Below are positions 17,569-25,598 of a DNA stretch of 64,000 nucleotides, one piece after another. The translations under genes were made by a program, and so were the position numbers. The stretch covers positions 186,001 through 250,000 of the forward strand of contig NZ_CP119146.1 of the NCBI RefSeq assembly GCF_029167625.1, in the 5' to 3' direction. The first letter of the stretch is position 1. Each line of letters begins with the position of its first letter. The notes beneath the pieces are model-generated. The model was given only the letters and a program-made list of their open reading frames with translations, did no database searches and had not been told where the DNA came from. The DNA comes from Streptomyces sp. AM 4-1-1 (lineage in GTDB: Bacteria > Actinomycetota > Actinomycetes > Streptomycetales > Streptomycetaceae).

Positions 17569-18606
17569 GTGAGTAATCAGCCCCGCCTCCCCGAAACCGG
17601 CGACGACGCCGTCGCCCTGCGGGAGACGAGTCGGAACTATCTCCAGATGGTGGCGCAGTCCTGTGGCGAGGAGTATGACGCACCCTGGGCCTGGAACGAG
17701 TTCGGCCTGTGGGTCCCTCCCGAGGATCCGTCGGCCGCATTCGAGGAGGTGCAGTGGGTCTTCGGTGAGTGCAGCCCCGAGGACCCGGCCACCGTCGAGA
17801 TCCTCTGGAAGCACTGGGACGACGCCGCACCGGCCTGGTACCGCATGCACATCATGGAGACCTACGCCGACCGGTCTCGGCCTGCGATGCGCGGCACCTG
17901 GGCGAACCCTGCGACCGGGCTGGTGGAGCTTGCCGACGTGGTGGCGGTGCGGCCTTCCATCGAGGGGTTGCCGCTGAGTTGCACGGAGACCGCGAGCCCG
18001 AAGTTCCGGCCCTCCCCGCTGCGCCCGTCCGCCGTCCCGGAGGACCTGCTGCCCGAGGTCACGATGACCCAGGCCGAGGCGGAGCTGATGATCAGCCTCT
18101 ACCTCCACCTGGAGAGCCACCGTCTCGGCCCGCTGTGGACCACGATCGACGCGCAGGCAGCGGCAACCCGCGACCGCCTCGTCGACATCATCAACACCAC
18201 CGGGGCCGCGGGCTCACGGACCGATATCAACATCACGGTCGCCGTCCGCGACACCTCCGTGAGCCAGTGCCCGCATCACGTCTTCGACCCGGCGCCGGCC
18301 TTCACGGACGTCGACGAGACGCGCACGGTGGGCCTGCACGAGGTCGCCCACGCCCACAAGGACGGAACCGTGGGCCTGGAGGAGCACGGGCACGAGTACC
18401 TGCGTGCGGTCCTGACCTGTGTGGCCCTGTACGGCGGGAGCGTTCACCTGGCCACCGTCCCCCTCGACGGCTCGGCGGTGCCGGTGGCCACCGAGTCCCT
18501 CTACCGCGTGCACTACGACTGGCGGTGCGAGCTCGTGGAAGACGCCGAGCAGCGCCAGATCCGCAACCTCAATGACATGATCGCCACCCGCGACGGCGGC
18601 CGCTGA
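17569..18606 (+). CDS. Unknown plus-strand cargo protein
   Basis: A 345-residue protein starting GTG (17569) after AGGAAGAG. It has an N-terminal Trp/Pro-rich domain (EYDAPWAWNEFGLWVPP, VEILWKHWDDAAPAWYRMHI) and a C-terminal domain with many His/Asp residues (GLHEVAHAHKDGTVGLEEHGHEYL). The pattern is not a recognised hydrolase. It is the only plus-strand gene of the island and converges on the 18636 gene with 29 bases between stops. Role in the element unknown. Confidence 0.7.
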   Translation: MSNQPRLPETGDDAVALRETSRNYLQMVAQSCGEEYDAPWAWNEFGLWVPPEDPSAAFEEVQWVFGECSPEDPATVEILWKHWDDAAPAWYRMHIMETYADRSRPAMRGTWANPATGLVELADVVAVRPSIEGLPLSCTETASPKFRPSPLRPSAVPEDLLPEVTMTQAEAELMISLYLHLESHRLGPLWTTIDAQAAATRDRLVDIINTTGAAGSRTDINITVAVRDTSVSQCPHHVFDPAPAFTDVDETRTVGLHEVAHAHKDGTVGLEEHGHEYLRAVLTCVALYGGSVHLATVPLDGSAVPVATESLYRVHYDWRCELVEDAEQRQIRNLNDMIATRDGGR

Positions 18607-18635
18607 CCCGGGCAGTCTGTCTGGCGTAGGCGCCG

Positions 18636-19274
18636 TTATGCGTCGCCCTTGGCCCGGATCTTCCTGATGAGCTCGGCGTCGGCGCGCATGACTCCGGGGA
18701 CCTTGGTGTCGGCTTCGGTCTGGCCGTGGTCCTCACCGCAGGGACACACGCTCCATCCGTCGGTCTCGATGTGACCCGCGACCTGTTCGATGATGCTGGC
18801 GGCTTCGTCGAGCAGGCCGAGCGGAAGTCCCGTGCTGTCGCTCGTCGAGTCTGCTCCGATCGCGAGGCCGATCTCGAAGATCAGGTCCGTGGCGTGCTGC
18901 ACGGTGCGGGAATCGCCGTTGCTGGAGGCGTACTTGACTGCCTGGGCCAAGGCCATGAGCGGGCGGGAGCAGACCCAGCGGGGCACAAAGGCTGTCCGGT
19001 CGTCGACGCGGACCGGCCGTACGCCGTGGACCGTGTGGGCGCCGTCGGTGTCCACCGCGCTGGCCTTGGCGATCTGATCCGCCACCGCGGAGGGTTCGAT
19101 GTAGCGCAGGGCCGAGCGGGGCTGGATCCCGAGCCGGTCCGCGACCATGGTGACGTTGTGAGCGAGGACGTTGGTCACCGCTACGGAGACGACGTCCAGC
19201 CCTCGGGTGAGGAGTTCGGCCTCCGTCTGGGGCGCGAGGGCCTTGAACGCCTTGGTGTTCCTGATATCTGCCAC
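18636..19274 (-). CDS. Unknown protein downstream of the lasso exporter gene
   Basis: A 212-residue protein beginning with GTG at 19272-19274; no Shine-Dalgarno is visible, so a leaderless or coupled start is possible. The N-terminal half looks like a small helical domain (NVTMVADRLGIQPRSALRYI), and a CPCGEDHGQ motif near residue 177 could bind metal. The gene starts 50 bases after the ABC transporter gene ends, so it may be the last gene of the lasso operon. No known lasso tailoring family was recognised. Confidence 0.6.
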   Translation of the reverse strand: MADIRNTKAFKALAPQTEAELLTRGLDVVSVAVTNVLAHNVTMVADRLGIQPRSALRYIEPSAVADQIAKASAVDTDGAHTVHGVRPVRVDDRTAFVPRWVCSRPLMALAQAVKYASSNGDSRTVQHATDLIFEIGLAIGADSTSDSTGLPLGLLDEAASIIEQVAGHIETDGWSVCPCGEDHGQTEADTKVPGVMRADAELIRKIRAKGDA

Positions 19275-19324
19275 GGTGACCAGCGTAGAGCCCTCGCCGG
19301 AGGGCTCTCGCCGGACGGACGGGC

Positions 19325-21292
19325 TCACCCTTGGGGCTGGCCGGCGTAGGTCCGCGCTTGAGTACGCCAGAGGGTGGCGTATTCGCCGTCGGCTGCGAGG
19401 AGCGAGTCGTGGGTGCCCTCCTCCAGGAGGCGTCCGCCGTCCAGGACGATGATGCGGTCGGCGGCCCGGGTGGAGCCGAGGCGGTGGGTGATCAGGATGA
19501 CGGTGCGCTGCTCGCTCAGTGCGCGGATGCGGTCGTAGACGGCTTCTTCCGCGCGGGGGTCGAGGGCGGAGGTCGGCTCGTCGCAGATCAGGACGGGTGC
19601 GTCCTTGCGGTGGAAGGCTCGGGCCCCGGCCAGGCGCTGCCATTGCCCGCCGGACAGGTCGCGTCCGCCCCACTGTGAGGGGGCGAGGTTGGTGTCGAGG
19701 CCGTCGGACAGGCAGGCGATGACATCGTCGGCTCCGGAGGCGCGGGCCGCGGCCATCACGGTCTCATCATCACCATCGCCTTGGCCGAGGGTGATGTTCT
19801 CGCGGGCCGATACCTGCCAGCGGGCGATGTCCTGGGGCAGCAGCGCGAGACGCGACCACACCTGCTCGGGGTCGGCTGTGGCCAGGTCCACGTCGTCCCA
19901 GGTGACGGTGCCAGTGGTGGGGCTGTAGAGGCCGGCGAGGAGTTTGGCGAGGGTGGACTTGCCCGCGCCGTTCGCGCCCACGATCGCCAGGACCTCGCCA
20001 CGGCGCACGGTGACGCTGATGTTCTCGAGGACGGGCAGCTCGCTGCCGGGGTAGCGGAAGGTGACGTTGTGCGCGGCGATGACGGCCGGGCGGTCGGGCA
20101 CGGGCACGGGTGTGGTGGGGAGCTGGGCGCGGTGTTCGGCGTCGGTGAGGAAGGTGGACCAGTCGCCGAGATAGAGGCCGGTCTTGTAGGTGGAGTTGAT
20201 GCCGGTGACCAGTTGGCCAAGGAGCAGGCGGCAGGACTGTACGGCGATGAAGGCGGTGCCCGCTGCGGCCGCCGGGATATGGCCGCCGAGCACGAGCGCG
20301 AGCAGGGCGCCGTAGACGACGAGGGCGGCGCCTCCGGCCATCGTGTCGCCGAGGAGCTGGTAGCGGGCGGTAGTGCGGCCGATGCGGGCGGCGTGCTCGG
20401 TGAGCCGGTCGGTGACGGTGGTGAACTGGCCCAGGAGCCAGCTGCGCATGGTGTTGGCCCGTACGTCGAGGGCGGTGGCGCGGCCGGCGGTGCAGTAGAT
20501 GAGGTTGTGGCGCAGGCGGCGGTCGGAGAGGGTGTGCCGCTCGGCGAGGTGGGCGGCGCGCGCCCCGCGGACGGCGGCTGCGCCGCGCGGGATCACGGCG
20601 AGCAGTAGGAGCGGGAGAAGTACGGGGTGGAGGGCGGTGAGGATGCCGGCGGCAGCGAGGAGGCCGAGGAGTGCTGCGGTCAGGGCGGTGAGCGCGTCGA
20701 TCATCAAGTGGGCGTCCTTGGAGGCCCGGTTGGCGGCTTCGCTGTGGTCGCACCAGGCCGGGTCGTCGTATGCGGCGAGCGGGACGCGGGTGGCGGCGTT
20801 CAGGTAGCGCAGTTCGGCGATCGCGTCCACGCGGGGGCCGATGCGGGCGGTGACGGCCAGGGTGGTGGCGGCGACCAGGGAGCGGCCGACGGCGGCGCCG
20901 GTGATCAGGGCGAGTGAGGGCAAAGCCGTCTGGATCCGGTCGGCGGTCGGCCCGGTGGCGAGCAGGGGGGCAAGAGCGCCGCGGGTGGCGTAGAGGCCGA
21001 TGGCGGTGATGGCGCCGGTGGCCAGCTGCAGGATGGCGGTGAGCAGGACGGCGCGCCGGTCGGCGTCCCAGGCCAGGCGGAGCGCGGTCGCGGCCAGGGC
21101 GGGCAGGCGCCTGGCGATGGTGGTGAAGTCGTCGGCGAGGGCGTTGTCGTGGCGCTCGGCGCTGACCGTGTACTGCGGGATGGGATCACCACCGGTGGGG
21201 CGGCGGCCTGGCCACGGCAGCCGAAGCCGTCGCCCCGGGGCGGGGGGCGTGAGGGTCTCGCGGGTGGCGCTGCGGTGCGCGGTGTCTGTCAC
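19325..21292 (-). CDS. Lasso peptide ABC exporter (D protein)
   Basis: A 655-residue half-transporter with fused membrane and ATPase domains. The first 330 residues contain several hydrophobic spans. The C-terminal ATPase has Walker A (GANGAGKST, about residue 450), signature LSGGQWQR, Walker B VLICDEPTSALD and a switch His in LITHR. In lasso clusters this protein exports the mature peptide and often gives self-immunity. GTG start at 21290-21292 after AGGA with short spacing. Last recognised biosynthetic gene of the A-C-B-D operon. Confidence 0.85.
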   Translation of the reverse strand: MTDTAHRSATRETLTPPAPGRRLRLPWPGRRPTGGDPIPQYTVSAERHDNALADDFTTIARRLPALAATALRLAWDADRRAVLLTAILQLATGAITAIGLYATRGALAPLLATGPTADRIQTALPSLALITGAAVGRSLVAATTLAVTARIGPRVDAIAELRYLNAATRVPLAAYDDPAWCDHSEAANRASKDAHLMIDALTALTAALLGLLAAAGILTALHPVLLPLLLLAVIPRGAAAVRGARAAHLAERHTLSDRRLRHNLIYCTAGRATALDVRANTMRSWLLGQFTTVTDRLTEHAARIGRTTARYQLLGDTMAGGAALVVYGALLALVLGGHIPAAAAGTAFIAVQSCRLLLGQLVTGINSTYKTGLYLGDWSTFLTDAEHRAQLPTTPVPVPDRPAVIAAHNVTFRYPGSELPVLENISVTVRRGEVLAIVGANGAGKSTLAKLLAGLYSPTTGTVTWDDVDLATADPEQVWSRLALLPQDIARWQVSARENITLGQGDGDDETVMAAARASGADDVIACLSDGLDTNLAPSQWGGRDLSGGQWQRLAGARAFHRKDAPVLICDEPTSALDPRAEEAVYDRIRALSEQRTVILITHRLGSTRAADRIIVLDGGRLLEEGTHDSLLAADGEYATLWRTQARTYAGQPQG

Positions 21293-21348
21293 ATCCTGGG
21301 CAACGCCTCACCCATACGGGTGGTTGTGGTGGCGAAGGGTGGCGAATT

Positions 21349-22065
21349 TCAGTTCGAGCGTTCCACCTGTAGAGCGGAGACGTAGGGCCAGACGCGGTCG
21401 GTCTCGTCCTGCCCGATGATCGCGGTGCCAGCTTCGATCCAGGCGTGGGCCCCTTGAGGGATGAAGCGGGCTCCGACCACCCAGCGCACGCGGTGTCCGG
21501 TGAGCGCGGCCGCGAAGTGCGCGGCCAGGGATTCCTCCAGGCAGGCGGCGCGGCCGGGCCAGAAGCGGGCGGCCCGGCGTACCGCGGCGAAGGCCGCCTC
21601 CGCCTCCTGGGGCAGCGCGGCCCGCCCTGGCAGGAAGGTCACCACGCGGGCGCCGGCGACGGCGATGCGGATAGGCAGGAGGCGGAGCAGGAGGAGCGCC
21701 ACGAACAGCCCGGCGTGTCCGGCCAGTTGTTGGGCAGTGCTGACGCGGACGAGAGTGGTGAACCGGACCTCGGTGCGGTCGGGCTGTGCGGCGGGGGCCG
21801 CGTGGTGGAGGAGGTCGGCGCGTTCCAGGTCGTCGGCGAGCGCGGTGAGGTCGGTGCGGACCTGGGCGGGGTCGGCGCCTTTGCCGTGCCAGTAGGCGGT
21901 GAGGTCGTCGACGGCCGCGGCCGGGGGCGTGCCGTCGGTGATCTTCTGCCACAGGCGGGCGCCGACCGGGTCGAGGAAGCGCCACTGGCCGCGCCCGGCG
22001 CGGATGTCCATCAGGGCGATGCCGTCAGGGCTGGGCGCCGCGTAGACGCCGTTGCGCGCGTTCAT
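21349..22065 (-). CDS. Fused RRE-leader peptidase for lasso peptide (B1-B2 fusion)
   Basis: A 238-residue protein. The N-terminal 90 residues look like a PqqD-type precursor-recognition element (RRE: FLDPVGARLWQKITDG, then a winged-helix pattern ending DDLERADLL). The rest is the transglutaminase-like cysteine protease that cuts off the leader, with Cys175 in AACLEESLA and His207 in GAHAWIEAG. Most actinobacterial lasso clusters split these into two genes; here they are fused. The ATG overlaps the stop of the cyclase gene (ATGA). It should bind the YxxPxL leader motif of the precursor at 24074-24208. Confidence 0.85.
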   Translation of the reverse strand: MNARNGVYAAPSPDGIALMDIRAGRGQWRFLDPVGARLWQKITDGTPPAAAVDDLTAYWHGKGADPAQVRTDLTALADDLERADLLHHAAPAAQPDRTEVRFTTLVRVSTAQQLAGHAGLFVALLLLRLLPIRIAVAGARVVTFLPGRAALPQEAEAAFAAVRRAARFWPGRAACLEESLAAHFAAALTGHRVRWVVGARFIPQGAHAWIEAGTAIIGQDETDRVWPYVSALQVERSN

Positions 22066-23951
22066 CGGGTGACCTCATGTGCGTGGGCGGTGGTCGTCTC
22101 CCACCACGTGGTGCGGGCGGTGGGCAGCGTGGCGAGCCACAGCTCGGTCACGATCAGGGCGTGCAGCGCGGCCAGGGGCGCGGGTTCACCACGGGCGGCG
22201 CTGTCCAGGGAGGCCAGTGCCTTCGATGCGTCGAGCAGGCCGGCCTGGGCCAGGAGAGAGCGGTCGAGGATGCGGCGCAGGGCGGGGGCGTTGGTGCGCA
22301 GTCCGGCGAACAGGCTGCTGGTGAACGCGGTCTTGGTGCGCCGGTGCAGCAGGTAGTCGGGGACGTGGCCGGTGAAGGCTGCGCGGGCCAGGGGCTTGAA
22401 GTCGCCGGGCTGGGTGCGGGCGTAGCCGGGGATCGCGTGGCAGGCGTCCACGACGAGGTCGTCCAGGAGCGGTGCGTGGACGGGCAGCCCCCACTGCTGG
22501 CGGCTGATCTGGTCGAAGGTGGCGTGGCCGTCGCCCATCAGTTCCAGGGCGAGCCGCTCGTGGAGCGCGCCGGGGGTGGTGTCCGGCCGGGCGCTCTGGG
22601 CGCGGGCGGTGACCAGGTCGGCGACCACCGCCCGGCCGGCGCCGGTGAGCCAGGTCATCGCGGCGCCGCTTCCGCACCAGGTGAGCATCTGCACGGCCGA
22701 CGTCCCGGGACCGCGCAAGGCGGTGCGCTCGGGCCCTGCGTTGATCGTGTCCGCGAGGGCGGCGAGGGCCTGGGGGTAGGAGGTGCGCTGCGTGCGGGCA
22801 GCCTGCATGAGTACCGGCCACAGGGCAGCGCGGCGTGTGCGGGCGAACGCCGCGGTACGGCGCAGCGCCTGGTTGCGGTGCCCGGCCAGGTACTGGTCGA
22901 TGGCCATGGTCGGGACCGCGTCCAGGACATCGTCGCCGCCGCGGCCCGTCAGGTGTGCCCGGGATCCGTGAGCTGTGGCCGGGGCGAGTTGCGCGGCTTT
23001 GATGGCCAGCAGGCCGAGCGTGAACGAAGGGGTGTCGGTGAACGGCAGGATCGCCGGGTCCTGAAGGCCGTCGAAGTGCTGCACGCCGGCCCGGGTGCCG
23101 TCGATCGTCGTATGGGTGATCTGCGGGTGGTCGTGGGCGATGCGCTCGGCGTAGCGCATGTCGTCCTGCTGGCTCATGCGCGCGTCGGTGTAGGTGACGG
23201 CCAGCAGCGGCCCGCGGGCGGCGGCCAGGCTGGTGACGGTGCCGCTGTCGACGCCGCCGGAGAGATCCGAGGAGATCGGGCCCGAACTGGTTACCCGCCG
23301 GCCGACGGCGGCGGTGATGGTCTCGCGTACCGCCGTAGCGCCTTCCTCAAAGGACGTCTTGGCCGTGAGAGCCGGTGCGGCTTCGGTTCGCGGCTGCCGG
23401 CCGGGGGTCAGGACGAGGATGTGTCCGGGCGGGACGCGGCGCACCGTGCGGAAGTGGCTATCGGTGGCCAGGACGTCGACGCCGCGCACCATGAACGCAC
23501 TCAGCAGCACGGCCGGGTCGGGCTCGGCCTCGGCGAACGCGGCAAGCGGGGCAGCCGCCGTCGCCCACAGCACACCCTCAGGGACCGGGATCCAGTACAC
23601 GGTCACCGTCCCCGCCCGGTCACCGGCGATACGCAGGCCGGTACGGTCGCGCACCACGGTGAGGCAGGAGCCGGGAAGGCGGATAGCCGCCGGCCAGGCA
23701 CCGCGCTCGGCGGCCGCGCGTGCCGCGGAGAACTCCTCACGGGTGGCCAGGCAGCATCCGATCGCGAAGAGCTCGGCCTGGCCGCGTTGGCCCGAGCCGC
23801 GGCGGACCTCGCCCGGCTCGAACCCGGTCGCCCAGATCCGCGCCGCGTCGTCGGCGAAAACGTCCTGGGCTTCCCGAGGGCGCCAGTCGCTCCCGGCCCA
23901 ACTGCCCCGCCCCGTATCGAATGTTCCGGCAATGAACCGCATGGTGGCCAC
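22062..23951 (-). CDS. Lasso macrolactam synthetase (C protein, asparagine-synthetase-like)
   Basis: A 629-residue asparagine synthetase homologue. The N-terminal glutaminase-like domain starts MATMRF and lacks the usual N-terminal Cys. The synthetase domain has the ATP-pyrophosphatase loop SGGVDS (residues 231-236). In lasso pathways this enzyme adenylates the Asp/Glu side chain and closes the ring on Gly1. GTG at 23949-23951 is used here; an ATG 9 bases downstream (MRF) is an equally possible start. It is separated from the precursor gene by about 120 bases that contain a stem-loop. Confidence 0.85.
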   Translation of the reverse strand: MATMRFIAGTFDTGRGSWAGSDWRPREAQDVFADDAARIWATGFEPGEVRRGSGQRGQAELFAIGCCLATREEFSAARAAAERGAWPAAIRLPGSCLTVVRDRTGLRIAGDRAGTVTVYWIPVPEGVLWATAAAPLAAFAEAEPDPAVLLSAFMVRGVDVLATDSHFRTVRRVPPGHILVLTPGRQPRTEAAPALTAKTSFEEGATAVRETITAAVGRRVTSSGPISSDLSGGVDSGTVTSLAAARGPLLAVTYTDARMSQQDDMRYAERIAHDHPQITHTTIDGTRAGVQHFDGLQDPAILPFTDTPSFTLGLLAIKAAQLAPATAHGSRAHLTGRGGDDVLDAVPTMAIDQYLAGHRNQALRRTAAFARTRRAALWPVLMQAARTQRTSYPQALAALADTINAGPERTALRGPGTSAVQMLTWCGSGAAMTWLTGAGRAVVADLVTARAQSARPDTTPGALHERLALELMGDGHATFDQISRQQWGLPVHAPLLDDLVVDACHAIPGYARTQPGDFKPLARAAFTGHVPDYLLHRRTKTAFTSSLFAGLRTNAPALRRILDRSLLAQAGLLDASKALASLDSAARGEPAPLAALHALIVTELWLATLPTARTTWWETTTAHAHEVTR

Positions 23952-23996
23952 CCCGATCCGCTCGTCCGTGTACTGGTCTGCCGCTGTTCACCGAAC

Positions 23997-24039
23997 GAGC
24001 GCCCGGCTCGCCGGCCATCGGCCGACGCTCCGGGCGCTC
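23997..24039 (-). terminator. Stem-loop between lasso precursor and cyclase genes
   Basis: Inverted repeat GAGCGCCCGG (23997-24006) and CCGGGCGCTC (24030-24039), with an inner CGGCC/GGCCG stem. It lies 35 bases after the precursor stop. There is no T tract, so partial read-through that favours precursor over enzyme mRNA is the likely role. Confidence 0.6.
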
Positions 24040-24073
24040 GCTCACCCGATCACGCCCCGCTGGGGGCGCCGTA

Positions 24074-24208
24074 CTACTGCCAGTACTGGGTGTCGTCCGC
24101 GTTGTTGTTGCCGGCGGAGCCGAGGGTGGCGCCGGTGACGGTGCCCAGCGCGCTCAGCACGGGCGCGGTGTAGGTCTCGGTCTCGGCGGTCGTGGCGGTG
24201 GTGTCCAT
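24074..24208 (-). CDS. Lasso peptide precursor (A)
   Basis: A 44-residue precursor with a strong Shine-Dalgarno (GGAGG, 7 bases before the ATG at 24206-24208). The leader carries the actinobacterial lasso motif YTAPVLSALG (YxxPxLxxxG) and Thr at position -2 (T28, before L29). The predicted core is the 15-residue GSAGNNNADDTQYWQ: Gly1 would join Asp9 in a 9-residue ring, leaving the tail DTQYWQ with Tyr13 and Trp14 as possible plugs. There is no Cys, so a class II lasso peptide. It lies in order A-C-B-D. I do not recognise this core among known lasso peptides. Confidence 0.9.
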   Translation of the reverse strand: MDTTATTAETETYTAPVLSALGTVTGATLGSAGNNNADDTQYWQ

Positions 24209-24395
24209 GGAGTACCTCCGGTAGTCGTCGCGCTTCGGATGTCCGCCGGCCGCCCGGGGTGTCTGGCAGCTCCCGTACGGCCTCTCGAACTCCTCTATGA
24301 CACCGCGCGCCAACCCCACCCAACAGAGCAGAAGTTGGGGACTTCGTAGAACCCGACCTGGAACGGAACTGGTATTCGACTAGGAGGTGCCGGAG

Positions 24396-25598
24396 TCAGC
24401 GTGGCTCCAGGAGGTCGAGGACGGCGCGGTGGTAGACCGCGTACACCTGCGGGAGCTCGGCAAGACTCGCGCGCTCGTCGATGCCATGCAGGCCCTCATA
24501 CGGGACCCCGAATCCGGCGGTCGACGGGATGCCACCTGCTTGTCCGGCCAGCAGGTTGCCGATGTTCGACGGGCCGGCGGTCTTGGCCCGCACCGCCAGG
24601 CCCAAGGAGGCTGCAGCGTCCATCAGCGCGGCGGCGGGCTGCTCGTGCGGCTGCAACTGGAAGGGCGGCCAGCTGGCGACCGGTGTGACCCGGGTGGCCG
24701 CGGGGCCGGGCAGCTCGGCGTCGAGCTCAGTGGTGGCCTTGCGGACCAGCGTCTCGGCATCGTGGGCGTCGAAGCCCGGGGTCGTGCGCACGTCGACGTT
24801 CAGGTCGCATCGGTCCGCTGCCACGGAGAAGCCCTCGCCCCCATGGATCGCGGTGACCGACAGCTTCGGCGGCAGCCCGAACGCCGCGTCCGCCGCCGGA
24901 GGGCCGGGCAGGTCGGCGGTGTCCAGGAGCTGGACCAGGCGCGCGGCACGAGAAACGGCACTCAGAACGCTCCGGCTGGAGCCGGAGTGCCCGGAGTCGG
25001 CGAACACCGTGAGGGTCGCGCGCCACAGGCCCCGGCCCCCGACGACGACATCGTCCAGGCCGGGGTAGCCGATCATCACCCCCGCCGGGATGGGGGCCTC
25101 CGGGTCGGCGAGGTACGCGCGGGCTCCGCCGAAGCCGCCAGTGTGTTCGTCGACGTCCAGGAGGACCGCCAGACCACCACGCAGCGTTTCGGCATGGGGC
25201 AGCAGATCGGCGGCGATGTGGCAGAACATCGAGGCGGCGAGCTTGGAGTCGGCGGAACCCCGGCCGCGCAGAAACCCGTCGACGATGTCTCCGGCCGTCG
25301 GCGGGAACGTCCACGCTTCCTCGTCGCCGAAGGAGGCGGTGTCCACGCAGGCGTCCAGAGTCCACCACAGGCCCGGCTGGCCTCCAGCGATCTCCACCAG
25401 CAGCCCCACCAGCTGTCCCGCCTCGTCGTGCAAGCGCCGGTGCGGCAGGGCGCGACTGCTCAGCCAGTCCTCCAGAACGGTCAGGACCGGCGCGTAGTCG
25501 TCGATTCCCCCGCGGCTGGGCCTGCGGATCAGCTCCTGGGCCAGCTCGATCACGGACGCCGACCGCGCAGCGGCACGGGCCACCAAGTCCTTCTTCAC
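24396..25598 (-). CDS. M20-family peptidase with altered metal ligands
   Basis: A 400-residue protein with the M20 (ArgE/DapE/CPG2) fold signature: GRGSADSK supplies the bridging Asp, DVDEHTGG the catalytic Glu, and EGLHGIDE the last His. Two usual ligands differ: the first motif reads ACVDT where family members have GHxDx (His to Cys), and DEE is DEH (Glu to His). Both substitutes can bind metal. GTG start at 25596-25598 with GGGAG; it overlaps the XRE gene by 4 bases. Its position beside the lasso genes suggests a peptide-processing or degradation role, but this is inference. Confidence 0.75.
   Translation of the reverse strand: MKKDLVARAAARSASVIELAQELIRRPSRGGIDDYAPVLTVLEDWLSSRALPHRRLHDEAGQLVGLLVEIAGGQPGLWWTLDACVDTASFGDEEAWTFPPTAGDIVDGFLRGRGSADSKLAASMFCHIAADLLPHAETLRGGLAVLLDVDEHTGGFGGARAYLADPEAPIPAGVMIGYPGLDDVVVGGRGLWRATLTVFADSGHSGSSRSVLSAVSRAARLVQLLDTADLPGPPAADAAFGLPPKLSVTAIHGGEGFSVAADRCDLNVDVRTTPGFDAHDAETLVRKATTELDAELPGPAATRVTPVASWPPFQLQPHEQPAAALMDAAASLGLAVRAKTAGPSNIGNLLAGQAGGIPSTAGFGVPYEGLHGIDERASLAELPQVYAVYHRAVLDLLEPR

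Noticed and set aside
17275..18120. Minus-strand frame opposite the plus-strand cargo gene
   Set aside because: Gly/Arg/His-rich shadow with no start signal; the plus-strand gene has a good start and balanced composition.
22077..24173. Plus-strand frame of about 700 codons opposite the lasso cyclase
   Set aside because: Antisense shadow; the minus strand has an intact asparagine-synthetase-like gene with catalytic motifs.
24074..24319. Longer lasso precursor with 37 extra N-terminal residues
   Set aside because: The ATG at 24208 has a strong Shine-Dalgarno and gives a normal leader length; the extension lacks both.
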